This document shows positions 23,938-35,180 of a stretch of DNA of 64,000 bases, piece by piece. The notes below the pieces were generated by a model, which worked only from the letters and a program-made list of their open reading frames with translations, searched no databases and had not been told where the DNA came from. The first letter of the stretch is position 1. Each line of letters opens with the position of its first letter. Position numbers and translations under genes: made by a program. The stretch comes from Sipunculus nudus (lineage: Eukaryota > Annelida > Sipuncula > Golfingiida > Sipunculidae), in the NCBI GenBank assembly GCA_026874595.1, contig CM049311.1:40553676-40617675 (forward strand), read 5' to 3'.

Positions 23938-26189
23938 CAGTAGAACCTCAAATTTCCATTTCTCTTTTAACCGAAAATAGTTTTTCAAAAATATAAATCG
24001 AAGAACTGAACTGAACTAAATGTATTAAGCCCTCTGAGCCCTCTGGTTAGAAGGGTCTTAGACCTGTTCCCTGGGCGCTCCCTATAGGCATAAAAGTTTT
24101 GAAGTTGAAGACGCAGATGCCACCAAGCAGAGCATAGAGTTGTTTTAGCCACCGGCTTGGCCAGGGGGCAAGCAAGAGAAGTATATAAAGAGACTGGAGA
24201 GTAATAGCAGCCACAGGTAAAATGCAGAGGCTGGCACACCTGTTTAACAGGCACAACAGTCCAGACAATGCCAACCAAGAACCCACGCTAGGACACTCCA
24301 GCTTACAATTGCCAATATGGTCATTAGCCTAATGAACCGAAATTTACCTCTAAATGTATTAACCGAAAAGTAGAAATTGACATCCAGAAAATATATATTT
24401 TTCCCAAATTACTGAATGTGATTCCCAGGATAACGTGCCGAGTTGTGTTTACTGGCCCATGAAGAATAGCAAATGGCCCAATCAGCATGTCTTATAAAGT
24501 TTAATGGGTCATTAAGAGCTACAGTGGCTTAGCTGTTATGGTGCATGCATTCATCCGACCACCTGTAAGTGTACAGACGTAACACTGTCCCAACTGTCCC
24601 AATCTTTCCATGATTGTTTCATTGTGCTTTCCTGTTGGTATACTGACTAACATTTTGGTAAGAGTTCATCATGTTCAGTTTTCCATGTAATCAATTGGCT
24701 CTGTTATCTCAATACCCAGTCAGGTTTCACAAATTTGGAACATTAAATTTTTCTGTGCCTTGTTTTTCTGGACACCGGCACCATGATGTTACTTGCTATC
24801 CACTTAAATCATTCAGGGACTTATATCAATGATCTACACCTACAGTCTGTACATAGCCTGTGATCTTCACCTGCAATGTTTAATATAGCACTTAAATAAA
24901 ACAACATCACACAAATACGTCAAACCATAATATATGTAAAATCATATACATTAGTACCCATAGATGGCAGCACTAGTTATCTATAATAAGCGTATGCAAA
25001 CAATCATTATGGTAGCATTTACCAAAAAGTGACACATAGGTCATGATGCTCAGCTGTATTTGACATATGTATACAGGTGATGCATGTATTAATTATTGAT
25101 GATATGATCTAGTAAAAAATATTTATTTAGGATCCTTAAACAATGGGTAGAATGACTTCTGGAGTGCTCAAAATTGTATGTTTTTTTGCCCATAGTCATT
25201 AGAAAATAGGTAACAGCAAGAAGATTTTACTTGAAACTCCCCAGATGCTAAGTTTATAGAAGTTTGGGCGTTAAAACACTTTTCACTTGTGTCCATCTGA
25301 CATAAAGGGTACTCAAATCATGTTGTTTCACACAGCTCACAGATAATAGGTCACAGATACCTTTTTTTTTTATGTCAAAGGAGACATTACAATGACCACC
25401 CTTGTATTAAGAAAGACATTTCTAGAGCCAATAGTTAAGATTTATGACCTATCTATCTTTCTAGGTGCTCAAAAAAACCCAGCTTCACAGCCTGCCTGGC
25501 AAGACCTCTATTCAGAACCAACAGTTATCGTCCGCATGCACTATGATTGTGTACAATTGTGCAGCAGTATAAATATGGCATGTTGTGAAAAGGTTGCTCT
25601 GATTTTATAATCATCATTTATTATTCATGACCTGCACCATCGGTTGTCTTCTAGCTTAGTTACCAAACTGCTGTGCGCCAGCACCTTGGCAATCTAGACA
25701 TGCATTCAGCACCATATTTTTCATGGCAGAATGTGGGCTGGCAAGAGATCTGCCCTCAGAAGATATAGCTTAAACATTTAAGCAGTCAAATAGGAGTCCC
25801 TGCATGTACGTGTTACTGAAACCCCTGCTGGTATCCCACATTTTTATGGCCCACTGCTCTCTCCCAGTGATGATGATCACTAATTAAAAATCCAAAGTGT
25901 TTTCTGTTCAGTGCAGTCCAAGGCTAGATGGCAACTTCTAGCGAATCGTCAATGTGACAGCTTGTGAAATTCATATATTTTCACTCAAGCTGTTGAAATT
26001 TTGTGGTTTCAAATTATTTAGTAAAGAAAAATAATATTTATTTCAGAAAACACTGTTTCCAAATCAGTTCAGATCCCAAATTTCTCGAGAATGTATGGTA
26101 TTGCAAAAAGTACTGTACCTCATATATCTGTAACCTCAAATTTCCAAATAAATGTCCCCCAAACTATTCGGATATTTGAGGTTCTACTG
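23938..26189. mobile_element. pogo/Tigger-like TIR element, non-coding (2.25 kb)
   Basis: Starts CAGTAGAACCTCAAAT and ends with its reverse complement (ATTTGAGGTTCTACTG), flanked on both sides by TA (23936-37 and 26190-91). The CAGTAGAACCTC terminus and TA target duplication are typical of pogo/Tigger members of the Tc1/mariner group. I see no intact transposase. The minus-strand open frames at about 23985-24286 have no recognisable DDE or HTH motif. A fragment of the 'gtcatgatgctcagctg' dispersed family sits inside near 25030-25070, suggesting nesting. Confidence 0.75.
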
Positions 26190-26461
26190 TATATCATATT
26201 TTTAAAGGAAGAAGCAATTATCTTTACTGGTAAGTAACTCCACACTTCTGTGGGAGTGTCTGTATCTTATCTAAGACCACTTGACAGCAAACCCATAATG
26301 CTGGCTCATCTGATGTGAATGTGGTAGAGGATCATGGCATATGGTGCACATCATCATGGAAAAAGTCTTACCTGTGAATGTGATGAAACCCTATAATACA
26401 GGATAAAACAGGCCTATATACTGTATTCTGTTATATCTGACAGAAGTTCTGTAAAACTTAC

Positions 26462-26542
26462 ATTGTTATATCTGATGACATCTTCTTCCAGGAGTTCCTC
26501 TTGCGGTGTACATGCCAAAATGTTGTTCAGCTCCTCAATCAG
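26462..26542 (-). CDS. DNAI7: DNAI7 coding exon (27 codons)
   Basis: Minus-strand exon of 81 nt with a TTTATTTCAG acceptor and an AACAAT|GTAAGT donor. It is phase 0 at both ends. It encodes LIEELNNILACTPQEELLEE and then DVIRYNN. This corresponds to the family segment running 'LIEKL...TPP...IIQYQ'. It joins without gap to the exon ending at 28615. Confidence 0.92.
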
Positions 26543-27059
26543 CTGAAATAAAATATCTTTATAGCAAGAAAATTAACCAATTATTCAACATTGCACTTTG
26601 TTATCATTTGTGATCTTGCCTGACATTAAATTAATAACATGTGTTAAAGGCTCAAACTGATTTCAAACAAATACTAATCACACACATCACTACAAAATAT
26701 AGGTACAAACTCCTTTTGACAGGATAAAATGAAATAATTGTTAGTATTATATAGTCTCAATATCTAGATGCCATTCCTTAATATTCTCTACCAAGAAATT
26801 AACATGATAGGAGATAATAACTTGTTTTGAAATGCAGCATCTATGTCAGTGAAATTTAGACACAAGTTATGGTATTTCTTTTTAAAGGATTGGTCTTCAT
26901 ACGGTTACCTTAGGTTATCAATATAACAGATATCCATTAAAAACCATGCCAAGATATTAAAAGTATAAATTACAAGTAAGCTGACCTATGCAATCTGGGC
27001 TGTAATTACAGCCATCCCCCCATCACCAAATCTAGGAAGCTGTCTTTCATGACAGCAAT

Positions 27060-27330
27060 CCTCAGATCTTATCATTGGCTCCTGATTTCACAACATACTG
27101 TATACAAAGTTCTCCTCCTCTTTATCAAGTGTCTACATGGTCTAGCTTCTTCTAATTAGCTCCTTTTCATACACACTAACCCAATTCTATGTGGTCTTCA
27201 TTAGCAACACTGCTTAAAGTACCACAAGTCCATGCACAATCAATTGGCAGTAAGGCTTTGTCAGAAGGTATGCCTCAACTTCAGAAAAAAAACACCTGCC
27301 AGCTACCAAAAATTCCACTGAGTCCTTGAG
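27060..27330 (+). pseudogene. Degenerate non-LTR retrotransposon (reverse-transcriptase C-terminal end)
   Basis: Plus-strand translation from 27073 reads HWLLISQHTVYKVLLLFIKC and then LHGLASSN followed by a stop. This resembles the conserved 'HWLPV...YKVLLL.YKCLHGLAPSYLSELL' block near the C-terminus of many Jockey/CR1-type LINE reverse transcriptases. Stops and frameshifts are present, so it is a dead fragment. It lies in a DNAI7 intron, antisense to the gene. Confidence 0.6.
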
Positions 27331-28004
27331 TTCTTGCGTCCGGAAAATACTTACCGATCCAGTACTCGAGTCCAACACTGATTTGATCAGCCAGTGGTCA
27401 ATGTCAGTTACAATTAGACAGCATATAGAGTTACTTTTAGATATAAAGAGTCTATCTAAGGATTTGTGCAGGTCTAGGTCAATCAAATCACATAAGAGCC
27501 AGCTGTAGCCACACCATATCTACATGATCAAAGGTAATCAAGCCCTTGCTTCACTCCCAGCCATATTATGTAATAAGTGAGACCAGACACAAGTACACTC
27601 CATATACAACATCAGGCCAGGTAACTTAGTACAAAGTTATAACCAGCTCCCACTGCAAGGACAATTGTATACTAAAATCTAGATTTCAGATTAATGATGC
27701 ATTATCTATTTTGTATAACTAATTAACTTTATAACTAGAAGAGAAACACTTGCCTAGTACTGTTACAACTGTCAGTCAGTGTAAGGGATTAAATATTAAT
27801 ACATTTTAATTTATTACTGTGAAAATTATTTTCATATTAATATTTTCTACCACGTGAAAACATTTTATACAAAAAAATTTCAGTGTCTTTAAATAATCGT
27901 TTTTTAAATTTATAATTTTAAATTCATGTTTTACTGATTGCCAGATCATCAACCTGCAGCTCATGTCTAACAAGCAAGCTGATGAATGATACAGGAATAA
28001 TGAT

Positions 28005-28614
28005 CACCGCAGTCTACAAAAAGATGTCAGCCTGCTGTCTACTAAGAGTTGAGCCTAACTCTAATGCCAGTCTGCTGTCTTCTAAAACATGAGCCTAACT
28101 CTAATGTTAGTCATGAGTCAACTTAAAGGTTGGTGTATCTCTAACGTCAGTCTGCTGTCTACTAAAAGATAAACTACCTCTAATGTCAGTCTATTGTCTA
28201 ATAAAAGATAAGCCTAACTCTAATGTCAGCCTGCTGTCTACTAAAAGTTGAGCCTAACTCTAATGTCAGTCTGCTGTCTACTAAAACATGAGCCTAACTC
28301 TAATGTCAGCCTGCTGTCTCCTGAAAGATGAGCCTACCTCTAATGTCAGTCTGTTGTCTCATAAAAGATGAGCCTACCTCTAATGTCAGCCTGCTGTCTT
28401 CTAAAACATGAGCCTAATTCTAATGTCAGCCAGCTGTCTACTAAAACATGAGCCTCACTCTGTCAGCCTGCTGTCTACTAAAACATGAGCCTAATTCTAA
28501 TGTCAGCCTGCTGTCTACTAAAAGGTGGGCCTAACTCTAATGTCAGCCTGCTGTCTACTAAAAGGTGGGCTTAACTCTAATGTCAGCCTGCTGTCTACTG
28601 GAAGATGAGCCTAC
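28005..28614. repeat. 40-bp minisatellite starting at a DNAI7 splice donor
   Basis: About 15 units of ~40 bp ('tctaatgtcagcctgctgtc' then 'tactaaaagatgagcctaac'). On the minus strand the last 21 bases of the exon ending at 28615, GACAGCAGGCTGACATTAGAG minus one base, are repeated at the same position in nearly every unit. The authentic donor is GTAGGCTC. Most copies read TTAGGCTC instead (first donor base changed). A few, near 28170, 28335 and 28375, keep GTAGG. Confidence 0.93.
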
Positions 28615-28755
28615 CTCTAATGTCAGCCTGCTGTCTTCAAGGACATCTTCAATCTGTACACGGTTCTGATCCTCTGCCCACAAGTTCTTAAATGCATTGA
28701 TTTCTCCAGGGTTTGTTGGGTCTGGGGAACCATCACACCTCATGTACCGATCCCA
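28615..28755 (-). CDS. DNAI7: DNAI7 coding exon with the CDGSPDP motif
   Basis: Minus-strand exon of 141 nt with a TATCTTACAG acceptor (AG at 28757-28756) and a TTAGAG|GTAGGC donor. It is phase 0 at both ends. It encodes [20 protein letters not shown] and continues with a segment containing [10 protein letters not shown] and EDSRLTLE. The 'W..Y..CDGSPDP...EIN.F..LW' signature is the clearest evidence that this is DNAI7/CASC1 (Casc1_N domain). It is the diagnostic exon of the window. Confidence 0.96.
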
Positions 28756-28769
28756 CTGTAAGATACAGC

Positions 28770-29504
28770 AGTGTAGTAGCTTTTTAAATGATATTGTGGT
28801 GAACGTTAGATTATGACAACAATACAGTCACAAGTTGACACAATGGAAAAACAGCAGGTACTTCAATAACTTTTATCTAAAATTAAACTTAGTGACCCAT
28901 ACATCATGATACTCAGCTGATTAGCAAGTACAGCAACTGACAGTATCACTTGACATTAATGACACATTTTTTTATCTGAAAGGAAACAAAATATGACAAT
29001 AACAGTGAAAACTTATATTTCTTAAGCAAATTTAAAATTTGTACACATAATTGCTATTTATCAATTTTGAATTAACCATCAAACGTCCCTGAAATAAAGA
29101 AATTGCAGGAGCCACCATCCACCATCAGCAACCAATAATACTATACATAACACTAAAACAGTAGCATATATTGAGGCAATTCATGTAGCCAGCATAAAGA
29201 AATAAGATACTAAAGTAAATGTGAACAAGCTTGGACCAGTTCACAGGTGCAATTAAATTGATGTGATATATGATATGATATAAAATATGTCAAGAGAAGA
29301 TCCACCAATGTTGTCTAAAAAAAAAATAAAGTAGGTACTGTCAGCTGAGACTTTAGACTGTGATTCAGAGGAGAGTCAGGTCAGCTAAACAGAGAACAAG
29401 TTGTTAGAAATACTAGAGGGCTTCAAGAGAGATCTGGTAGCAGATATCAGAAAGTCAATTTTGGCAGAAATAGAAGATACAGTTAAGAGAAAAATGTGTT
29501 AAGC
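28770..29504. other. DNAI7 intron; possible relic of a LINE ORF1-like coiled coil
   Basis: AT-rich intron. Near 28890 there is another 'gtgacccatacatcatgatactcagctg' end of the dispersed family. From about 29340 a short plus-strand translation (GFKRDLVADIRKSILAEIED) looks like a coiled-coil segment of a retrotransposon ORF1. Lysine/glutamate-rich reading resumes after the TIR element at 32444 (LEKEIHSLKKA). This assignment is weak. Confidence 0.3.
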
Positions 29505-29510
29505 CTCTGG

Positions 29511-32437
29511 CAGTGCTGCCACTCTAGATTTATAAAAAAAAGTATCATTCGTTACCAAAAAAAGTATCAAAATTGTTAAAAAAAAAGTATAAAAAAAGTA
29601 TAAATTCACGACAACTTACCTGATATGCAAGCATTTGTTACCTTGATTTTTTTTCGAAATTATGTGTACAGTGTTGTGTGGAGTTATTCTTGTTGAGCCT
29701 CCAGTTTCTGACATTTCAGCACCTGGAATTTTGTCAGTAAGCCATGAACAGTTTAGCATAAACTCCACACAACAGAGAACACACATTCCTGCAAAGACAC
29801 TGGGAAAGCACATGGTCAGATCTCATTTTAACTCTTTTAATCTTTAGATATACCACTGGATAGCCCAATCTCACCATGCTATTTTGTTAAACAAGGGACC
29901 CATGGGTCACATCGCTCAGCTGAATTTTGGAAAATATTAGTAACTGAAAATATTTTTATTTCTTTTGGTTTTTCATGTATATTTATTACCATTTGAAAGC
30001 TTAGAGAAAATGGCCCTGCTAAAATGAAACTCTGTAAATTATAGAATAATGGACATGAGCTAAAGCATATGCACAATAAATGAAACTTTTGGCATGAAAC
30101 CATTTAGTGATACACCAAGGGAAAAAATGGGCCTACGGTAAGTGTTATTTAAAAGTTACATTTCATAAACAAATAGTGTGTGAAGGGAATTAAGTTTTCA
30201 AAAGTTAATTATATGGCCATATTAGTAATAAATCAATCCTAAAGTTTGACCAATATTCCTGATTTAACAGTGTTATTCACACCTAGGCCAACTTTACGAG
30301 ATAAGAATGAAATGCTACAAAGTATTTATATCTTCTTAAATCTTGTCAGTTAGCACTTACATTAAATCCTAATATTTTATCAAATTTGAAAATAAGAATT
30401 AAATTCCTGAACATTTTTTTCTTTTAAAAAATCAAAATTTTCCAAGTCTCAACAAAAAGAATTTATTTAACATTAAAATTAAAAGCTGCCTCTTGTTTAT
30501 TAATACTGTGTATTGAAGGGGTAGGTGGGGGGAGCGGTCTCTGTTGTAACTGCTCCTAGCCGAATAAAATGTGAAATTATAAGATTCATCTTGTTTATAG
30601 TACAGGTCTGTCAACAGAATGGGGTGGGGAGGGGGGGGGGGGGGGAGAGAGAGAAAGGCTCCCTGTGGTATTAACTGCAAACAGCCTGATCAAGCTCAAC
30701 AAGAGAGAGGGCTTGCCCAAGTGATGGGATTACCTGGGGAGCATAGAGAGCTGCACTGAATGACCTACAGTGACCAAAGTGGAATGCTTGAAAATGTAAG
30801 GGAATACAACAAGAGCCTCCAAAAAAAAAAATTCAATAACTAGCCTAATTTTGCAGCTTTTATTATCAAATTTCAGATTTTAACAGATTAAATCCTTATG
30901 TGTACATGCTGTGAAAATTAAATACACAGTATTTACAGGGAAAAAACGTGCCGTGGGCAAAGTTGGGCAAAATTTAAGGTACTGATTTTATATTTATGCT
31001 AATAACTTAAAAATATTGCAAAATTCAGATATAATTTTGGTATACAATTGAATCTTGATTAAATGAAGTAATATCCCTGAAAAAAGTCTCTAGCATCAGC
31101 AATTCTTTTGTTAAGTGAATAAATATATTTCCTGATTTTTTACAAGGTGCATTATGTTTGGGCCCATAACTTCACTTTTTTAAATTATATAATACAGACT
31201 TAATTTCTGGCATGTACACAGGAATTATATAGAGGAATATTTATGGTAAATATGAAGAAAACCAGATGAGTGGTTTTGATAGTCCTGAAGTATGAAAACA
31301 GTTTTTAATAGAAACACAGATGTATTTATTTTTTCTAAAAATATATTTTTTAAATTTGCAAAATAATATATATCTGAAAATAACACTTGATTCAGGATTG
31401 GAAAAGTTGTATACATTGGATCAAAAACAGCAATTGGTTAAAGAAAAGTAAGTAATGCAACATATCTGGTTTGGGGGGGGGGGGGGGGGAGGGCAGGGCA
31501 GGGTTGCCACATGTGATTCTACATTTGTAAAAGCAGTGTTGCATCACTAATACATTTACCCAGACAAGGCTGTAGGGACCAGACATGGCTGGTCTGGAGG
31601 TTCAAAATGTAAATACATTAGAGCCTCAGAAAAATTTCAATAACTAGAATAATTTTTAAGCTTTTATTTTCATATTTCAGAATTTAACAGATTAAATCTA
31701 TATACCAACTGTGAAAAGTAAATCAAATGTTCTTACAAGAAAAAAACGTGCCATGGTCAAACTTGGGCAAAATTTAAGGTACCAATTTTATAATTTTGCC
31801 AATATTTTAAAAAATTTAACAGATATGATCTAATTTTTGGTATACAATTAAATTTTGATTAACTAAAGTTCTATTACTGAAAAAAGTCCCTAGCTTTAAC
31901 ACTTTTTCTCTTAAGTGACCAAATATCTTTCCTGATTTTTTACAAAGTCCATTATGTTTGGGCCCATAACTTTTTTAAATTATATAATATTGACTTAATT
32001 TCTGGGTTGTCCATACGAACTATATAGAGGAATGTTTATGGTAAATATGAAAAAAAAACAGATGAGTGGTTTGGATATTAGGCAGTCCTGAAGTGTGAAA
32101 ATAGATTTTTAATAAAAAATTGAGGTTTTTCATAAATATCTTGAAGGAACAAAGTCCTATTGACCCAATTTTTGGCATGGTAGGAGATTTTGGGACATCT
32201 AACTGTATGCCGAATTTCAGATTCGTAGGTCCAATGGTGTCGAAACGTGCCAGTCTTACGGACTGACATCCGAATGGACGGATGACCACGCCTATAGCTC
32301 AGATGACTTATAGTCAGCTGAGCTAAAAAAAGTATAAAAAAGTATTTACACCTGAAAAAAGTATAAAAAAGTATAAAAAGTAGCTTTTCAGAAAAAAAAG
32401 TATAATACTTTTAAAAAAGTATAAAATGGCAGCACTG
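29511..32437. mobile_element. TIR transposon with CTCTGG target duplication (2.9 kb, nested)
   Basis: Left end CAGTGCTGCCA at 29511 and right end TGGCAGCACTG at 32427-32437 are exact inverted repeats. Both are flanked by the direct repeat ctctgg (29505-29510 and 32438-32443). Just inside both ends are A-rich 'aaaaaagtat' motifs. CAGTG-type termini are reminiscent of hAT elements, but those usually make 8-bp duplications, so the superfamily is uncertain. Most of the interior is a copy of the dispersed family at 29885-32335. No transposase is visible. Confidence 0.75.
29885..32335 (-). repeat. Full-length copy of a dispersed repeat family, nested, with internal duplication
   Basis: On the minus strand it begins near 32335 with 'ctcagctgac...catctgagctat' and ends near 29885 with 'ctgagcgatgtgacccatgg'. 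The same termini bound the plus-strand copy at 38845-41085. It is internally duplicated: 30810-31290 resembles 31619-32100 (both contain 'aaaaaacgtgcc', 'gggcaaaatttaaggta'). Poly-G runs lie near 30630 and 31476. Minus-strand open frames inside are repeat translations. Confidence 0.7.
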
Positions 32438-32824
32438 CTCTGGAAAGAAAAACCAACGAGTTAGAGAAAGAAATACATAGCTTGAAAAAGGCTAATACAG
32501 TTTTTTTTGGAGAATGTTAGATGGTTAACCAATCAGTGAACTTCCACTCCAACTACTTTGAAGAACTGGTTAGAAATTACAGGATTACAAAGTCATGAAG
32601 ATTTTAAACAGCACTGTTATACAGTATATAAAATTTCTCTTAAAAAAAGAAATAAGATATTCTGAGTCAATTTATACTGGAAAAGGACTACTCATTGAAA
32701 TTTTCAAGAAGCAAACATTGGATTGCCCAGTTTTAGTTAACACTAAATAATCTGACTAGCATACAGGTCTCACAGTAGATTGTAAGTTCAATTTGTGGTC
32801 CAGTGTAAAATATAAGATATTACT

Positions 32825-32966
32825 CCCTTAGCCTTGACCTTCTGTTCTACCTACCTTAGCCTTGACCCTCTGTTCTACCTACCTTAGCCTTGACCCTCTG
32901 TTCTACCTACCTTAGCCTTGACCCTCTGTTCTACCTACCTTAGCCTTTACCCTCTGTTCTACCTAC
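32825..32966. repeat. 28-bp minisatellite copying an exon end and its splice donor
   Basis: Five tandem intronic units of exactly 28 bp ('ccttagccttgaccctctg' plus 'ttctaccta'; donor positions at 32826, 32854, 32882, 32910 and 32938) follow the authentic donor at 32966. On the minus strand each unit repeats CAGAGGGTCAAGGCTAAG, the last 18 exon bases, followed by GTAGGTAG. All intronic copies keep a good donor, with one base changed in one unit (ctttacc). Splicing at any downstream donor would place an in-frame TAA in the transcript after eight codons. Confidence 0.95.
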
Positions 32967-33071
32967 CTTAGCCTTGACCCTCTGCTCTGCCTGTTCAGTA
33001 AGCAGTGAAGCTCGACTGCTTTCCCAGATTCCATCTAGCTCCTGCAGCTGTCCCTTCCGTTTCTTTCTCTC
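32967..33071 (-). CDS. DNAI7: DNAI7 coding exon
   Basis: Minus-strand exon of 105 nt with a TGAATTTAG acceptor (AG at 33073-33072) and a GCTAAG|GTAGGT donor. It is phase 0 at both ends. It encodes ERKKRKGQLQELDGIWESSR and continues to EQAEQRVKAK. It fits the family segment between the charged N-terminal coiled coil and the CDGSPDP exon, aligning with human without gaps. Its own 3' end is the parent of the adjacent 28-bp minisatellite. Confidence 0.9.
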
Positions 33072-33269
33072 CTAAATTCATAAAACAAAGTAATACAAGC
33101 TACTTGAGGAAGATATGTGTTCATAAAAGTAAAAGTATGAAACCATTCTTCATATGAGCTGATGAAGGACCTCCATGGGTACCAAGAATCATGAATGTTT
33201 TGATGAATTATAATAACAGACCTCACAAACTGTTCATGTTAATGGTGTCTGCAAGGATGGTATGTGTTC

Positions 33270-33473
33270 ATTCTTGTTCATGTGATTGTATGTGAGTGTG
33301 TTTGTTCACAACATAACTCACACAATCATGAACAGAATCTCATGAAACTTCAGGGCATTTTGGGAATGAGCCAATGAAGAATCAGTTAGATTTTGGTGTG
33401 GATCTGTCACATGATCCAGATCCACAATCTTCATCAAGGAATATTCACAAATGTACAGTCATATTTGACTGAA
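33270..33473 (+). repeat. Dispersed repeat, copy 2, left part (interrupted)
   Basis: Similar to 9385-9560 ('cacaacataactcacacaatc', 'gattttggtgtggatctg'). It stops at 33473 in 'tgactgaa' and resumes at 35091 with 'tgactgaatgaatctggg'. This matches the uninterrupted order at about 9558 in copy 1. Confidence 0.8.
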
Positions 33474-35090
33474 CACACCAAGATCCCAGTCTACAGAGCC
33501 AGTGTTGTGAACACCATGCCGTGTGGCAGCGAGGACTGGCCACCAGGAGCACATTAAGCTGAATGGCCTTCCACATGCGCTGTCTCCTCTGCATCTTGGA
33601 CATCAGCTGGCAGGATAAAGTGCCAAACACTGCTGTCATGAAGAGCTGAAATCCCCAGAATGTACGACATACCAGTTGATCTGTGCCGTGTTCATTAACA
33701 TATTTAAATGAGCTTTGGTGTTTGAATTTCAAGCACGCCATTAACCGATTTAGTTCATCCAAGCAACTGTTGATCATTTTTATTCTGTCAAAATAAAGCA
33801 GTGTATATGACTTTCCTTGACTTATGTCTTACATGTTACACAGATTTGGCCAAAAAATAGTTGATTTCCATTGAAAAGTGAGACTGACAAAGATAACTGA
33901 AGAATTCATGGATGTACCATACACTTGACAGTAACTGACAGCACCCATTTCCGAGGTGACAGAAATGTTTGCCATGACAAATTTCTAGATATTCTTTAGG
34001 TTAAGCTTTCAAGATTCATTTCCCAAAGTACTGTCAAATTCAAAATGGAATTACTTTTTTTCTAGTGCTATTTCTGTGCATTGTCAAGCATCTGCTGTGA
34101 GGCCAGCTGCACTGTACGGGTACACTTGCACTTGTGACATCACTCGCGAGTTTCTGAACACAGCATGTGTTTACATCCATCAAGGCGATGTCTTTGGTTT
34201 CTCTGCTTACAAAAATGTGACAGAAAACGTTGCAGGATGATCAGAATATCTGAAATTCCCAACTTCAGAGTACTTTCATGTGCTCGATCATTCTGTAATG
34301 ATCCCATCCGTGTCAAAAGTATACAAGTTAAGTTTTAACACAGGCAAATGCATCTCTTCTAGGCAAACAGATGCAATCCTGTGGCGTTTGTTTTAAAAAA
34401 GTTACATGACCAGTAACGTGATTTGTGGTGTTGCCTACAGACATCACAGCAGTTGTTTCAAAGGTCATTCAGCAAATAGATACCACTGTGTGCACAGGAA
34501 CAGGCTTTAAACTAGGGTTGGCTTGATATTTACAGATAAACAATCGGTCATGTTACTTTCAAGCTTTAGCAGCATGTGGGCGTAGGAGCACAGGCAATGT
34601 AAACAAAGCACACTTGGAGTTCATCAACGGATTGACAGGTACATATACAAAGATGCATGCAATGGCTCAGACACATAGAGTGAATGACGATGATCACTTC
34701 CCTAAGGATCTACTTTACAGTGAACTGGTACAGGCAGCAAGCCCCACAGGTAGACCCAAACTTTTCTGCAAAGATGTCTGCAAGAGGGACCTGAAGGCCA
34801 TGGATATTGAACTAAAGAACTGGGCATCCACTGCCTCAGAACGAACAGCCTGGAGGCAGACAGTACAGAAAGGCCTCACCAAGTTCTAGGAGACCCTAGC
34901 TTTCCAACCCAAAGCCAAAAGGCAGAAGAGCAAAGCCAAATGCCAGACAGAGTTCCTGTGTACTCGCTTTGGGCTAGGCTCCCACTGTGGCATTGGCCTG
35001 ACCAGCCATACAAGACACTGTTCTAGAAAATCCAACCAGGGCTCAACTCCATAGTCTTCAGAGAATGAAGGATGCCTACTACTACTACTA
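33474..35090 (+). mobile_element. 5'-truncated, mutated non-LTR retrotransposon (LINE)
   Basis: Inserted in the dispersed repeat with an 8-bp duplication (tgactgaa at 33466-33473 and 35091-35098). Its 3' end is a short (cta)n tail ending at 35090. Plus-strand translation near the start reads VYRAS..NTMPCGSEDW, with W..AGRIKCQT further on. From about 34680 an open stretch contains FPKDLLYSELVQ, then TGRPKLFCKDVCKRDLKAMD and W..TASERTAWRQTVQKGL. These are conserved blocks from the end of LINE reverse transcriptases ('VY.ACV...LYGSE.W', 'KDLLY.EL..G.R..GRP.LR.KDVCKRDLKA'). About 0.9-1 kb of unrelated sequence separates the two parts (about 33655-34650). Stops show that it is dead. Confidence 0.85.
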
Positions 35091-35180
35091 TGACTGAATG
35101 AATCTGGGAATATTGGCCAAATAAGTGAATGGAGGGGGCTTACATTTAACAGAATGCAGATTTCTAGTTACAGTTTATAC
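35091..35180 (+). repeat. Dispersed repeat, copy 2, right part
   Basis: Continuation of the repeat interrupted at 33473 ('gactgaatgaatctggg', 'cagaatgcagattt'), parallel to about 9558-9690 in copy 1. Confidence 0.7.

Noticed and set aside
23985-24286. Two overlapping minus-strand open frames (79 and 97 codons)
   Set aside because: They lie inside the pogo-like element and show no transposase motifs or exon signals.
32020-32289. 89-codon minus-strand open frame
   Set aside because: Falls within a dispersed repeat that recurs several times in the window; no protein signature.
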